DNA from: Cladobotryum mycophilum
Lineage: Eukaryota > Ascomycota > Sordariomycetes > Hypocreales > Hypocreaceae
Assembly (NCBI GenBank): GCA_036429605.1
Contig: JAVFKD010000010.1
Coordinates: forward strand, 744,001 to 808,000
Length of the DNA: 64,000 nucleotides
Direction of reading: 5' to 3'
Shown here: positions 53,970-64,000 of the stretch, one piece after another
Layout of the letters: every line of letters begins with the position of its first letter
How positions within the stretch are numbered: the first letter of the stretch is position 1
Made by a program: the position numbers and the translations under genes
Notes under the pieces: generated by a model
What the model was told of the DNA's origin: nothing
The model's database searches: none
The model's input: only the letters and a program-made list of their open reading frames with translations

Positions 53970-56911
53970 CAGCCGGTTCAAGTAACTTGATCAAATCTTT
54001 CAATCAATCAATCAAATTGAAGGCTTTAAAATAGCCAAGTAAGCAAATAAGGTTACCGTGATATTTGAAGCATTTGGTAAGTAGAATAGGGTAGATTTTC
54101 ATATAGAAAAGGATTATTCTAGGTTATTCTCGGTTAAAAAAATAAGTATATTACTTAATTAGTTAGGAATACAATAACCTTCCCTTTAATAACACTATAC
54201 AATAAACATTAGAAGATTAATTTAACGTATTATTTCTTTTATTTCTGCCTAAATACAATAAGCCTTATAATATTTAATAAACAGCGGCGATTAGGCCTTA
54301 TTTTATAGCTTTAAAATATAACCAATGCTGCCTTTGCCTCTGAGTCTGATCTTACTAGTCGTGACGGCCTTGAATCTCTATTATTTGCGATATACGGCGG
54401 TAAACGCTATGTTCTCGAGAAACACGTCACAAAGAAGGGCTCGCGCGGCCGTATAACATAGATATTAGAACACGGGTCTTTCATATATTAGCTTATTGGT
54501 AATAGCTAACTTAATAGTATCTATTGGGTATATAATATTTATGATTAACGAGGCGAAATAGTAATATTTAATGCTATTGCAATATTATCCCTATGATTCT
54601 ATTTTTAGAATAAGCATTGGCTTAAAAAGCCGACTAATTCCAATAGAGATATGCCTTTAGCCTTTGAATCTAATAATACCCTCTCTCCGAGCAAAAGACT
54701 ATAGTATTATATAGTGATATTATGTATTTAGATCGATTAGATCTATGAGCTTATGGTTGCCTTTATTGCTAATTCTGATTAGCCCTTTTTAGCCTTTAAT
54801 AATGATTACCTGTAGGAAATATTTATTAGGTTTAATCCAGGGCTTTTAAAGCAAATCAATTAGAGCCAAGATAGTTAGCGTAAGTAGCTTAATTGTGTAT
54901 TCGATAATAAAAAAGAGAGATTTAGAGTAAGCTTCGTAAAGCTCTTATATAAATCTATCTTAGCTTTGATCTATAGACCTTACCAAATCGACTAACTATA
55001 CTAAGAGTAATTGGCCACTTTCTTAGTAGTAACGGTAGCTAATAATAATACTTTCTTATATTAAAATAACACCCTAGGGCTTATTTTAAGGAAAAGCTTA
55101 TAATAACACTTAAAAAGATTATTTACGATTAGGGTATTTAAGATTAGCTTAGAACTATAGTCTTAGATAACGCATTGAATAATAATATATACCTATTATA
55201 CTTTTTTAATGCGTTAGACCTATCGATGACCGAAGAAAATATAAGAGAGCGTTAAATACGATATTACGGCCATATACTTAATCTTATTGCCTGTGCTTAT
55301 CTTTATGGTTAAGATAGCGAGTCGTTTGAACAGGAATCGTAACTTTATATACTTATAGATCACTTAGACGATAACCTTAAGTATTAGAGGAAAAAGAGCC
55401 TAATCGGCAAGTTTTATAATATTGTGAAATTTATTAGGGCCTTGCTTTAATGTATAAAGGAATTTAAGAAGTCTATGCTAGAAGACTATAATAATAGTGA
55501 CTTTATGCTTGTTGATGAATCGGATAGGGAGCTTGAGCTTATCATTAATAACGAAATGCATTAGAATTCTATATATCTTATGATTAAACGCGCTTTAGTT
55601 AAGTAATAATAGCTTTAAACCTTTCTTAACTAGAATCAACTCTACTATAATCCTTCTATACAAATTCCTAAAGATAATATTCTTATAATTAAAGATTAAA
55701 GGCTTTTAATCGAGATCAGAGAGATTTTGAAGCTATTTTAGGAATAGACTATGTGTTATTAAGGATAGGGAAAGAATAGTAACTATAGCCGGCTTTAGGA
55801 AATTATAACTGGCTTCGAATTCCTCCTTACGCATTTTAAGTATTGGAAAGCGTATTTTATACCCTTTACGAACGAAGAGATTAAACAGACTTAATCATAG
55901 ATATAGTCTTTAATTTCTACTTAATCAAGACGAACTTAACCTTCGCAGTATAACCGGCTAAGCTTATAATCTTTTCGATTAATATAATTAGACTTTATCA
56001 ATAGTCTTCTAGAGTATATAAGAAAGGAATATATTATATAGGCTTAATGGATTAATTACTTTTAAAGGGATTTAAGGTAGTATCTGCAGGTTTTTATTAT
56101 AAATGTGTGGTAAAAACTTAATGAATACTATATCTAGTTCGGAGACTTGCTGTTATATATAGTATTAGTTATCCTATATCCTAGCTTTGGCTATCATTGG
56201 TTTAAGGACTGTTGGAATAGCGAGGAATAGTTGGTTTGGTTTTATGATATAAAGGAAGGTCTTGTGAATTACTAGGCTTATTAGTATAAGAATCGATATA
56301 AAGAAGGCCTTACTGAAGCTGTATTACTTTAAGGAGTCTTTTAATATCTTATAGGTCTTTAAGAAAAAGAGCTAGAAAAAAGTAATTATATATAATGGCT
56401 TAAGACTATAGTAGTAGTACTAACTAATAGAGCTATTAAGCTAGAGAGGTATTATAGCCTTGGCCTAATATAGCTTTATGATTTAATTGTTTGGTGGATA
56501 TTAAAAAAGAATAACTTTTTAACCTTGTGTAGGTTAGTATTAGATATTTTAGCTATCCTGGCTATATTAGCTAACTACAAAAGAGTATTTAGTTTTATAA
56601 AGTTAATATTATTATTATAAAGGCTATTAATAAAGCCAAAGACTTTAGAGAAGATATAATGTATAAAGAATTAGTTATAGCGTAAAGCTATTATAATTAG
56701 CAAAAAGTCTATTGTATCGGATAATAGAAATAAGGTATGAAAAATAGTAAAACACTAAAAGAAAAAGAAATATATATTTTGGTATATGGTGATAGCTTTA
56801 ACTTTAATTTAGTCAAATACTTTAAGTACTTATTAAACAAGCAAATCGACCCAGTCGGATGAACCAAGTAATCAAGTCATACCCCTATATTTGATTTGTT
56901 TGAACCGGCTG
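53970..56911 (+). mobile_element. RIP-degraded hAT transposon relic
   Basis: A 2942-bp AT-rich element. It starts CAGCCGGTTCAA and ends with the exact reverse complement, a 12-bp TIR with the hAT-type CAG outer bases. The flanking 8-mers CAGCGCAG and CAGCCCTG match at six of eight positions, an aged target duplication. One forward frame still reads as hAT transposase with many stops: GGKRYVLEKHVTKKGSRGR (about 54.39 kb), GHILNLIACAYLYG then DSESFEQES (about 55.27 kb), and ANYKRVFSFIKLILLL (about 56.57 kb). These match the order of the intact hAT at 16-19 kb, but the ends differ, so it is another family. Confidence 0.85.
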
Positions 56912-58253
56912 CAGCCCTGAAGGGATGTGCGCAAGATGAATACGCAAATGTTTGTTAACCAATGCTTGTAAGTCACCCACAATGCCCTACATCATTTTCC
57001 CAACTGACTTTTGAAAATAAGTGTCTTGGAGAAAAGAGTTCTGTCCATGGTACAGCCTAAAAAAATGTTAGGCATCTCGTTAAGGCGCGTGGACGGGACG
57101 AGCAGAGTCCTCGTGGCGGTGGCATGTTGTATTGTAGTAATATGGACTTATTATGATTCTTCTACTTGTGTGATCTGCCTCATATCTATAGTTTTTCATG
57201 TCAGTGAAGAATAATAATAATCCCTTGGCTTTACTAGAAGTGTGATGAGCGCTGTCACATCCAAGTTCAGCCCGTGGATATGTCGTATCTTATTGTACCG
57301 TGTCTTGTATTAGAATAGGATAAAAATTATTACCTTTGGCGCCCCCACGGCATTGACAAGGTCACCTGAAAGCACTAAACATTATTTCCATACCCAGATC
57401 ACTGGCTTGACTGTGATGGGATTCTCTAAGACAACGTGTGAGTGACTGCGTGATCAGTGATGACAATACTACGGGGAGTTAATGCAAACTACGGCTATGT
57501 TTCTAAAGAGCAATCCCCTGAGCTAAAGACAGGGCCGAGCCGATTGGCAATGTTTTGCGGGTCGCCTTTGGAATGAACTGGCTTTCAAAACAGCTGCTAG
57601 CGGGGGAACGTTTTTTTTTCGCAGAGGGAGTTATAATCCATATGTCCTACTAATTGCCTATCCAAATTGAGCTCAATAACTGTTGCCGCCTGCTTGTTTT
57701 GTGTTTACAGGTGGATCAAAGTTACTGGGGCTTTGCAAGTGTAGTAAGGCCTCGTAAGAGCGCTGGGATTCTGGAAGACAAAGTTATCTGTGCGTTTAGT
57801 TGAGTTGTTACAACATATTATTAATCAACCACGAAAAAACATATTGATTCCGAATCCTACGGCTCATAAATGCCGGTCCAGGACTATGAGACCAGTACGC
57901 GAGTTGACCATTGCGCTTTTCGCATTGCAATAGTCAACTGACATTTGTTAAATGGTTGCCTGGGTCCCACATCTCTTCTACACGTATTCTTATATCCCCT
58001 TCTATACCCTTACTAGCTGGTTCTCACCGCATGGGAAAACTAGATTATGGGATTTTCATCTCCACGAAGGCTGACTACCAATTCTAATTACGTAGTAGAC
58101 ATTGATTAACAGAAATTCACCGATGGCCGAATTATCCGGGGACAACCTTTGGTCATGATAAAAAGGGCAGTGATGCTCAACTGTGTCTATGAAATCAAGT
58201 CAAGATCGCTATTTCCTATCAGTCATTCCCACAGAGCTTCAGTGGAAAGAAAA
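56912..58253. other. Intergenic region upstream of the M20 gene
   Basis: 1.3 kb with no convincing open frame. The last several hundred bases presumably contain the promoter of the secreted amidohydrolase. Confidence 0.5.
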
Positions 58254-59801
58254 ATGCTTCTCAATACCTTTACTCTTGCCGGGCTTTTCCTAGCTCGCGG
58301 CTGTTGGGCTGTCGGGCTGGAGAATCTCCCTTCTCTTTTAAAAAACATCTCTGCCGACATCTACCCGGACCTTAAGGACATTGCCGTCGATATTTGGGAA
58401 CATCCAGAGATTGGCCTCGCAGAGTTCTACGCCCATGATCTGATTGTGGACTACTTTACGAATAAGAAGCCCGGAGAGTGGCAAGTCACACCTCACGCCC
58501 ATGGGATGCCGACAGCATGGCAGCTCGATTTTGAGTATAGGCCATCTAATACACCTGCCGATGCCGAAATTCCAGTTATTGGTATCTTGGCAGAGTATGA
58601 TGCACTTGTTCATATTGATCATGCCTGTGGGCATAACCACATCTGCCTTAACAGTCTAGCTTTGGCCTCGCTCGTGAGACAGTCTGTCATTGACCTGGGT
58701 CTTCCGGTACAGCTTCGTGTCGTTGGCTGTCCCGATGAGGAAAATGGTGCGGGCAAGCACACATTGTTAGAAGCCGGGGCTTTCGATGATATTGCCCTCT
58801 GGATTTTTGCTCACCCGGCCAATGCCAACGGAGTTGTGGCAATGGATGCGCGTCTCAACGTCGTTGCGGATTTCAAGGGCGCCACGCATTCCGAAGCCGT
58901 TGGAAAAGCCTATCAGGGCATGCTTCAGGTCAGGGATTTGGATTCTGCTCATAAATGGCCTGGTACCTCATCAACGGCTACGCCTGTGGAAGATGTGGGT
59001 ATGTTTATCTGCAATGTGGTCCAAGACAACTTGTCACTTGGCATCAAGGGATCAACTCCCAGCACAGTAAATGAGACGATTGGTTCTATCCTCGCCACTA
59101 ATATCTATCCTAATGTTTCATGTACCGTCTCTCTGGATGCGGCTGTTACTACTGGCGTCAATCTGACATGCACGGGTATTGGCGGCCATGCATCAGCTGA
59201 TACCAATGGCCCTCTTGTTGCCTTTATTGAGACATACAGAGCCCTTTCGACCAACCCCTCAGTCTCTTTTTATCTTCCCGGAAATATGACATATAACGAG
59301 CTGGATGTAACCTTTGATCTAAGGACCCGTTACACACAGGACATGTCCGCCGTGGGTGATGCCGTGATTGCGGCTATCAGCGACCTGGCTGCAAAGACAT
59401 CTACCGACGTCCTGTACCCGAGTCTGGAGATTACCCCCACTCTGCCCCAAATGCTAATTGATCTCGTGGCACTTCCAGATTATGGCTCACAATCGGGCTG
59501 GCTCGACGGAAGTTTCACGGCAGCGAGTACTGATGCTGGTTGGGTCCAGGGCGCTGTCGTGGACAACACCACGCATGCACTTCTAAGGTCTGACAGGGCC
59601 GTTTTCCAGCCATTCTGGGATTTATGTGAGCCCGGTGGCCTCTGCGCCAATAACCACGAGGATCTATACCGTCTGGTTGCAAACACAGATTATTCCTATG
59701 AACGTACTGAAATTATGGCACGAGCTATGGCCCACCTCACTATTGAAATTATCAACGACCCAATACTGATGGCCAATGTCACAGCTATCACACGTGCTTA
59801 G
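58254..59801 (+). CDS. Secreted M20-family amidohydrolase/peptidase
   Basis: A zinc-dependent hydrolase of the M20D (AbgB/PM20D2-like) type, expected to cleave an amide or dipeptide bond outside the cell. Single exon, 515 residues from the ATG at 58254; an in-frame ATG 35 codons upstream would bury the signal peptide. The signal peptide is TLAGLFLARGCWAV. Metal-site motifs: ILAEYDALVHIDHACGHN and CPDEENGAGKHTLLEAG, with a dimerisation-domain TCTGIGGHASADTNGP and a final LCANNHEDLYR. Several N-glycosylation sequons (NVS, NLT, NMT, NTT) fit secretion. It stands alone between a transposon relic and degraded DNA. Confidence 0.85.
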   Translation: MLLNTFTLAGLFLARGCWAVGLENLPSLLKNISADIYPDLKDIAVDIWEHPEIGLAEFYAHDLIVDYFTNKKPGEWQVTPHAHGMPTAWQLDFEYRPSNTPADAEIPVIGILAEYDALVHIDHACGHNHICLNSLALASLVRQSVIDLGLPVQLRVVGCPDEENGAGKHTLLEAGAFDDIALWIFAHPANANGVVAMDARLNVVADFKGATHSEAVGKAYQGMLQVRDLDSAHKWPGTSSTATPVEDVGMFICNVVQDNLSLGIKGSTPSTVNETIGSILATNIYPNVSCTVSLDAAVTTGVNLTCTGIGGHASADTNGPLVAFIETYRALSTNPSVSFYLPGNMTYNELDVTFDLRTRYTQDMSAVGDAVIAAISDLAAKTSTDVLYPSLEITPTLPQMLIDLVALPDYGSQSGWLDGSFTAASTDAGWVQGAVVDNTTHALLRSDRAVFQPFWDLCEPGGLCANNHEDLYRLVANTDYSYERTEIMARAMAHLTIEIINDPILMANVTAITRA

Positions 59802-61878
59802 GCTTAGGGTAGCCTTGCTTGATCGGTATCTGGAAGGTGAAATTACTACAAGAGACCGAAGGATTGTATAGGAAGTGGACTATAAGTTGTCAGAGAGAAA
59901 TTCAAATATTTCCATTTAAATTTATTTATACATTCTGCTATCCTGATACATTCGTATTTTATATCCACTCGTTGCCTACGTAGTACGGTCGTTACAACTT
60001 GAGTTCCTCTTTTCGGGTATTGGGTGTAGAATAGACATATACTGGGGCGAGGTGTTCGAATAGCTTGACGTGAATGTTAGAGACTATGTGATTTAGTTCA
60101 TCGTTCAGTATTCTATCCCCAAGTATGAACAGGAGAAAATAGTTAAACTCATGTTTGAGAAGTTTAAGTTCCCGGCCACTCACTTACTTACTCGTTTACA
60201 TCTCATCCAAGATGCTTCACTTGCCCTTATAAGTACTAAAGCGGGCATCAGACTTCTTATAGCATACATCAGGAAGGACTTATATAATTTATACTAAAGG
60301 CCATTTCATTTTAATTAATAAACCTATTTTATATATATTCTCTATAACTACTTATAAACGCTTATAGATAATACTAGGGTTAGCCAGACTTATCTATATA
60401 CTAGGCTTACGTCCCTACTCTATAACATCAGTATTCTCCCCTACAAGGAGTCGCATCCGATAATTCTCTATTATATACGTAAGCGTGCCCTTTATTACCA
60501 CGTCAGCAACATTCTTCCCAAGACATTTTCTAGGGCTAAACTTCTAGGGCTAGAACTTGTAGCGTGTCTCAGTTGGGTTCTGGGTGTTAAACCCTACAAC
60601 ACGATGCGCACTTTTTTAAGAAGGAGTTAGAGTCCCTCCAAGCGCCCAGGATGTCAGATACTACAATGGAGTTTAATGTCATTACTTTAACCAGGGAAAA
60701 GAGTTTTCTCATCTAGCACGTCCATCACGCTCTCGTCGATGGATACTCGGCCTAGCTGGTCCTGAGAAAAGTCGATATCTTGCTGAGGGGGCCGCTCGTT
60801 CGCCGACTTGGCCCGCGACTGGTAGATGTACCAGACCATATTTCAGTAACAGGCAGAGTAGTTTTAGATAACCTACTTAATAAGCGTAACGGCGGTAAAT
60901 GATAACCTGGCCTTTATGCCGCCGCCGCCTAACAACTAACCTTCCGACGAGGGGGAGCTTGCCTGGTACATCGCTACCTTCTCCGCTCTTCTAGATTATA
61001 TTCTATAATATTCAAAGAATAGCCTTCTGATCTTATCTATATATAAAATGGCTTAGGTAATGGTCCTTGCCACCACAAATGAAGAGGAAGGTGAAGCAGG
61101 AATATCAATGTAAGAAGATCAGCGATAAATCAGTACAACACCGGCTATTCGGCGGTGTGGATTATGCTTATAATAGTCCGATCTGCTATTCGCCTTAACA
61201 GGGTCAGGTCGTCACATTGGCACTACTACATAACTAAGATAGAACTTGCGTGATATCATATTATAGATTCAGAAACGATCAGTTAAAACTGTAATATTGT
61301 AGCAAACTAGTAGCGAGCTCGCAATCAAGTCGTAGCTAAAGCTCGCATATAAGTAAATGACGGTTTACTGAGATGAGGAAGCTTCTCAGAAATTAATAGA
61401 CCCGATTATCGCTTTCTCGGAAGCAGTGTATTGGCTGCTCATGTGCTCTTGTGATCTCTTACTCTGATCGTCAAGCACTCCGCTATCCCCTTTACGTCTG
61501 TTTCATCCGACCCCGACAAAAACCTTCCCACTGGTGTAAAGCTCCGCTCTATATAACCTAAATATAAGCCTAGGTTGTTGTATAAAATCTATGATCTTTT
61601 ACCCTCTTAGGAAGTTGCTCCAAGCCAGTTTAGGCAGCCTGCATAAATATGGGTCCATGTTTGCCTGTATCCAGCTTTCATCTGACTGAGAGTATCCCAC
61701 GTAAATAATAATTAACGTAGCATCAGCATGTATTACAAGGGCGCGAGCGGAGAGACGTGTATAAAAGGCCAAGCAATGAGCAACAACAGGCTTGTGTGTT
61801 ATCGTTAAGAAACCTGCCTTTTGGTCATTTCTATCCTTACAGCCTACCCTATTCATTTCCTCTTAAAAAAGCCACACG
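59802..61878. repeat. Degraded repeat-rich intergenic DNA
   Basis: 2.1 kb with AT-rich, RIP-like stretches (60.2-60.5 kb and 60.9-61.4 kb) and a GC-richer patch around 60.64-60.95 kb. On the minus strand at about 60688-60840 a 50-codon protein-like frame is open (MVWYIYQSRAKSANERPPQ start, DEKTLFPG end); it may be a retroelement or gene remnant, family not identified. No other coding sequence seen. Confidence 0.45.
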
Positions 61879-62369
61879 ATGTCCAAGGCTACGAACGCTC
61901 AAGACTTCATCACTGAATTCACCCATGCATTCAGTGGAAGTGGCGACTCAGTTAAGCTCGATGAATTTTTCGCTGATGATGTTGTCTTCTCAGACTACAG
62001 TAGGAACAGGCCGCGCAAAGTTGATCAATTCAAAGTACAATAAAGGGCTGACTGGAAATAAAAATGGTGACCCCTACCACCGTTGGTCTCGATAAACAAG
62101 GCTGGCTAAACCACTGCGCCAACTACTACGCCAATGTGTATAACATGCGAGCTAAGACGTTCAATGTCTTTGGTCACATTGACGACATAGTTGGCTGGGA
62201 GTACCGTTTCACCTTCACCTCCAAGAAGGATAATCCAGAAATGGGTGTAAAGGAGGGTGAAGACATTACCCTTCGCGGCACGTCCATTCTCAAATTGCGC
62301 AAGTCGGAAAAGGGCCTACAGATTATAGAGGAGAGAGATTATTATAGCTTCTTGCACAAGAATGATTAG
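61879..62369 (+). CDS. SnoaL/NTF2-like small protein (129 aa)
   Basis: Two exons, 61879-61999 and 62101-62369, join in phase across a 101-bp intron. The N-terminal helix pair (NAQDFITEFTHAFSG, KLDEFFADDVVFSDY) and the following beta-rich part (VFGHIDDIVGWEYRFTFTS, SILKLRKSEKGLQIIEERDY) fit the cone-shaped NTF2/SnoaL fold used by small cyclases, isomerases and binding proteins. No catalytic residue is evident. The intron model is the only one that removes the stop codons; its acceptor (ACAAG) is not strong. Confidence 0.6.
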
Positions 62370-62734
62370 AGCAGTGTAAAACTAAACCGTCATTTATGCG
62401 ATAGCTAGACAATCGTCACCAATATTGTTTATCTCAACCGCCCTATCCTGCAGAGTAATGACTCAAGCCCCACTGCTCAGTGCTACCCTGATCCTACGTC
62501 AACATCAACTGCCTTTCTGATGTATCCCTTCGGCAGTAGACCGGACCGTCGCGCTGAGAATCTACTCTTTCAAGTTGCACTCGTCGATTTTGATCAGCAA
62601 CTTCTAAAACCACCAAAGTGCGATACGCATTCCAAAGCACGTTTCGCGGATCCTACAGTGGTGGAGTGTCTTGGTGAAAAGTGGCCATTACTCTACACGA
62701 TCGGTTAGCATAATATGAAAGCAAGATAAAAGAA

Positions 62735-63150
62735 TTTACAAGACACTTACGTAGTTGGATACTGAGTACTTTTAATTTTTACCTGCTGCGCTAGATCCTG
62801 AAGCCTCTATACTTCTTCGTCGGATAAATGAAGCAGCGCAGAGGCTATATTCTCGTTTATCTTAGAGGTTGACTTTGTACCTGGGATAGGTATAATATCC
62901 GGTTTTTGCGTAAGCAGTCACGTAAGAGCGGCCTGTACTAGGGTGCTTGTATGGGAATTGGCCATATCTTTTATACCCTGTACCAACTTTAAGATCTCGG
63001 GGAAGTTCTTTTTCGTATATTTAGGGTAAAAACAATGTAAATTACTCTTAGGAATATTTTTAATAAGATTAGAACTGGCTAGTTAATACACCGTGTCTAA
63101 TCGGACAAAAGGCCACTAGAGTAACGCCCAGTTCACGGCAGGTTCTTAAA
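62735..63150 (-). pseudogene. Aldo-keto reductase remnant, RIP-damaged
   Basis: The minus strand carries protein-like pieces of an AKR with stop codons between them: CRELGVTLVAFCPIRHGVL near 63.1 kb (AKR strand 7 region), then LLTQKPDIIPIPGTKST and INENIASALLHLSDEEV near 62.8-62.9 kb (the conserved C-terminal nucleotide-binding part). At least four in-frame stops occur and the N-terminal half is absent. C-to-T changes explain most of the stops. Confidence 0.7.
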
Positions 63151-63530
63151 ATTTCAATTGTAAATGATTTAATATCTAATGTGAACAGACTGTTATCAAA
63201 CATCAAACGGGGGATAGCTAGACGGATTCTTTTTCGTCTTTAGGATTGACCTCCACCAGATATTATTATTAGTCCACCCATGGATGCCTTGACCTTTGAT
63301 ACCGTTTAAGATGTACGAAATGCGTGTCAGATATCCATCCATACATCGCAGTTCTTCTTACGTGTCTGACAAATGCCCCGCTGAGACCTCAAGTGTCAAC
63401 TACCCCACTTCTCACCCCAACCTCACAATATTATTATGGGTAGTCGGAAATCCATCCATCACCCCAATACTGAAACATATCCTTGCTTCCGAGTGGCCAG
63501 GGCTCATCACAGCCGATTTTCTTTCTGCAA

Positions 63531-64000
63531 ATGGCTGAGGTTATCGGTGTCGTCTCTGGTGTCGTTGGAATAGCAACCTTTGCAGTCCAAACAACAACGA
63601 CTCTCATCAACCTGATAGGCAGCATTCGAGAGGCACCAGACGTCTTGCTTGAACTTGATGATGGTCTCAAGACCCTCAAAATTGCATTGGATCGCTTGGC
63701 AGAGGTTGAAAAGCATGCTTCGGATTCGAGCGACGACGACGGCGCCTCAAATTCGGCAACGAAGCATGCCCTCAAAGGCTGCGACAGAGTACTTGAAAGA
63801 ATAGCCAACGAGTTGGACCCTTTGCAGCGGCAGTTACGACAGGGGCGTGCACAAGCTGTCTTGGCAATAACAAAGACAGTTATCAGGGAATCCTCCATCA
63901 AAGACCAAATTTCTCGCTTGGACAGTTCCAAAATGAACCTTGTCATCGCCATGGCGGTTGATGACAGGCAGTATGGCCAAGTTTTCATCCTTGCACCGCG
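63531..64000 (+). CDS. N-terminus of a HeLo-like/STAND (NLR) protein, cut by window edge
   Basis: Open from the ATG at 63531 to the right edge with no stop (156 full codons). The start AEVIGVVSGVVGIATFAVQT, followed by an amphipathic helical bundle (LLELDDGLKTLKIALDRLAE), fits the fungal STAND N-terminal domain (Helo_like_N/NACHT_N), seen in proteins of programmed cell death and non-self recognition. The nucleotide-binding and repeat domains would lie outside the window. Confidence 0.7.
   Translation, partial: MAEVIGVVSGVVGIATFAVQTTTTLINLIGSIREAPDVLLELDDGLKTLKIALDRLAEVEKHASDSSDDDGASNSATKHALKGCDRVLERIANELDPLQRQLRQGRAQAVLAITKTVIRESSIKDQISRLDSSKMNLVIAMAVDDRQYGQVFILAP

Noticed and set aside
53993..54016. 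ATCA simple repeat as a CRISPR-like or regulatory array
   Set aside because: A short microsatellite only, inside the hAT subterminal region; no spacers. No CRISPR structure exists anywhere in the window.
54240..56880. Active gene content in the AT-rich block
   Set aside because: All frames are full of stops and the readable pieces match hAT transposase; it is a transposon relic.

Overview
This window looks like a filamentous ascomycete chromosome (Pezizomycotina, most likely Hypocreales-like). The evidence is genes with many short introns (48-100 bp, GT..AG, CTRAC-type branch points), Zn2Cys6 regulators, UstYa/DUF3328 and LysM/hevein proteins, a subgroup-C type chitinase, a HeLo-like STAND protein, and AT-rich transposon relics with the C-to-T look of repeat-induced point mutation (RIP). 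Gene models were built by reading splice sites and checking reading phase across each junction by hand.

Layout. 1-7.1 kb: AT-rich RIP-like DNA, then a nearly intact Tad1-like LINE (ORF1 gag, ORF2 endonuclease/RT/RNase H) with one frameshift. 7.1-8 kb: degenerate coding-like sequence, a 39-bp tandem repeat and a GC-rich palindrome. 8.8-13.9 kb: a 5'-truncated zinc-type MDR reductase, the C-terminal remnant of one fungal regulator, and a Zn2Cys6 regulator. 16.35-19.52 kb: a hAT transposon with perfect 23-bp inverted ends and a perfect 8-bp target duplication; its transposase is intact except for one base missing in a C6 run. 19.9-42.2 kb: a dense block of tailoring-type genes with no PKS, NRPS or terpene synthase. 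It holds an epoxide hydrolase, a PHD-finger/coiled-coil protein, a UstYa-family oxidase-like protein, a tiny secreted Gly/Asn/Pro-repeat peptide, an FAD-dependent oxidoreductase, a flavin monooxygenase, a sulfotransferase-family protein, an argininosuccinate-lyase-superfamily enzyme, a Zn2Cys6/Fungal_trans regulator and an MFS sugar-porter-type transporter. 43.9-52 kb: a cell-wall interaction locus with a secreted glycoprotein, a LysM + hevein protein carrying an in-frame stop, and a decayed hevein/GH18 chitinase whose upstream part resembles NucA/NucB nucleases. 53.7 kb: a Cys-rich small secreted protein. 53.97-56.91 kb: a RIP-wrecked hAT copy. 58.3-59.8 kb: a secreted M20-family amidohydrolase. 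60-63.2 kb: degraded DNA holding a small NTF2/SnoaL-like gene and a RIP-damaged aldo-keto reductase remnant. 63.5 kb to the edge: the start of a STAND/NLR-type gene.

How the genes could work together. The middle block could be a small metabolite cluster whose scaffold is an amino acid or a ribosomal peptide rather than a polyketide: UstYa proteins and flavin monooxygenases act together in dikaritin pathways, and a flavin monooxygenase paired with an ASL-superfamily lyase recalls nitrosuccinate chemistry. Both are inference. The chitinase and LysM/hevein genes sit side by side, as subgroup-C chitinases and LysM proteins do in other fungi, but both carry inactivating lesions here. Several of the lesions are single-base shifts, two of them in homopolymer runs, so assembly error must be ruled out before calling decay.
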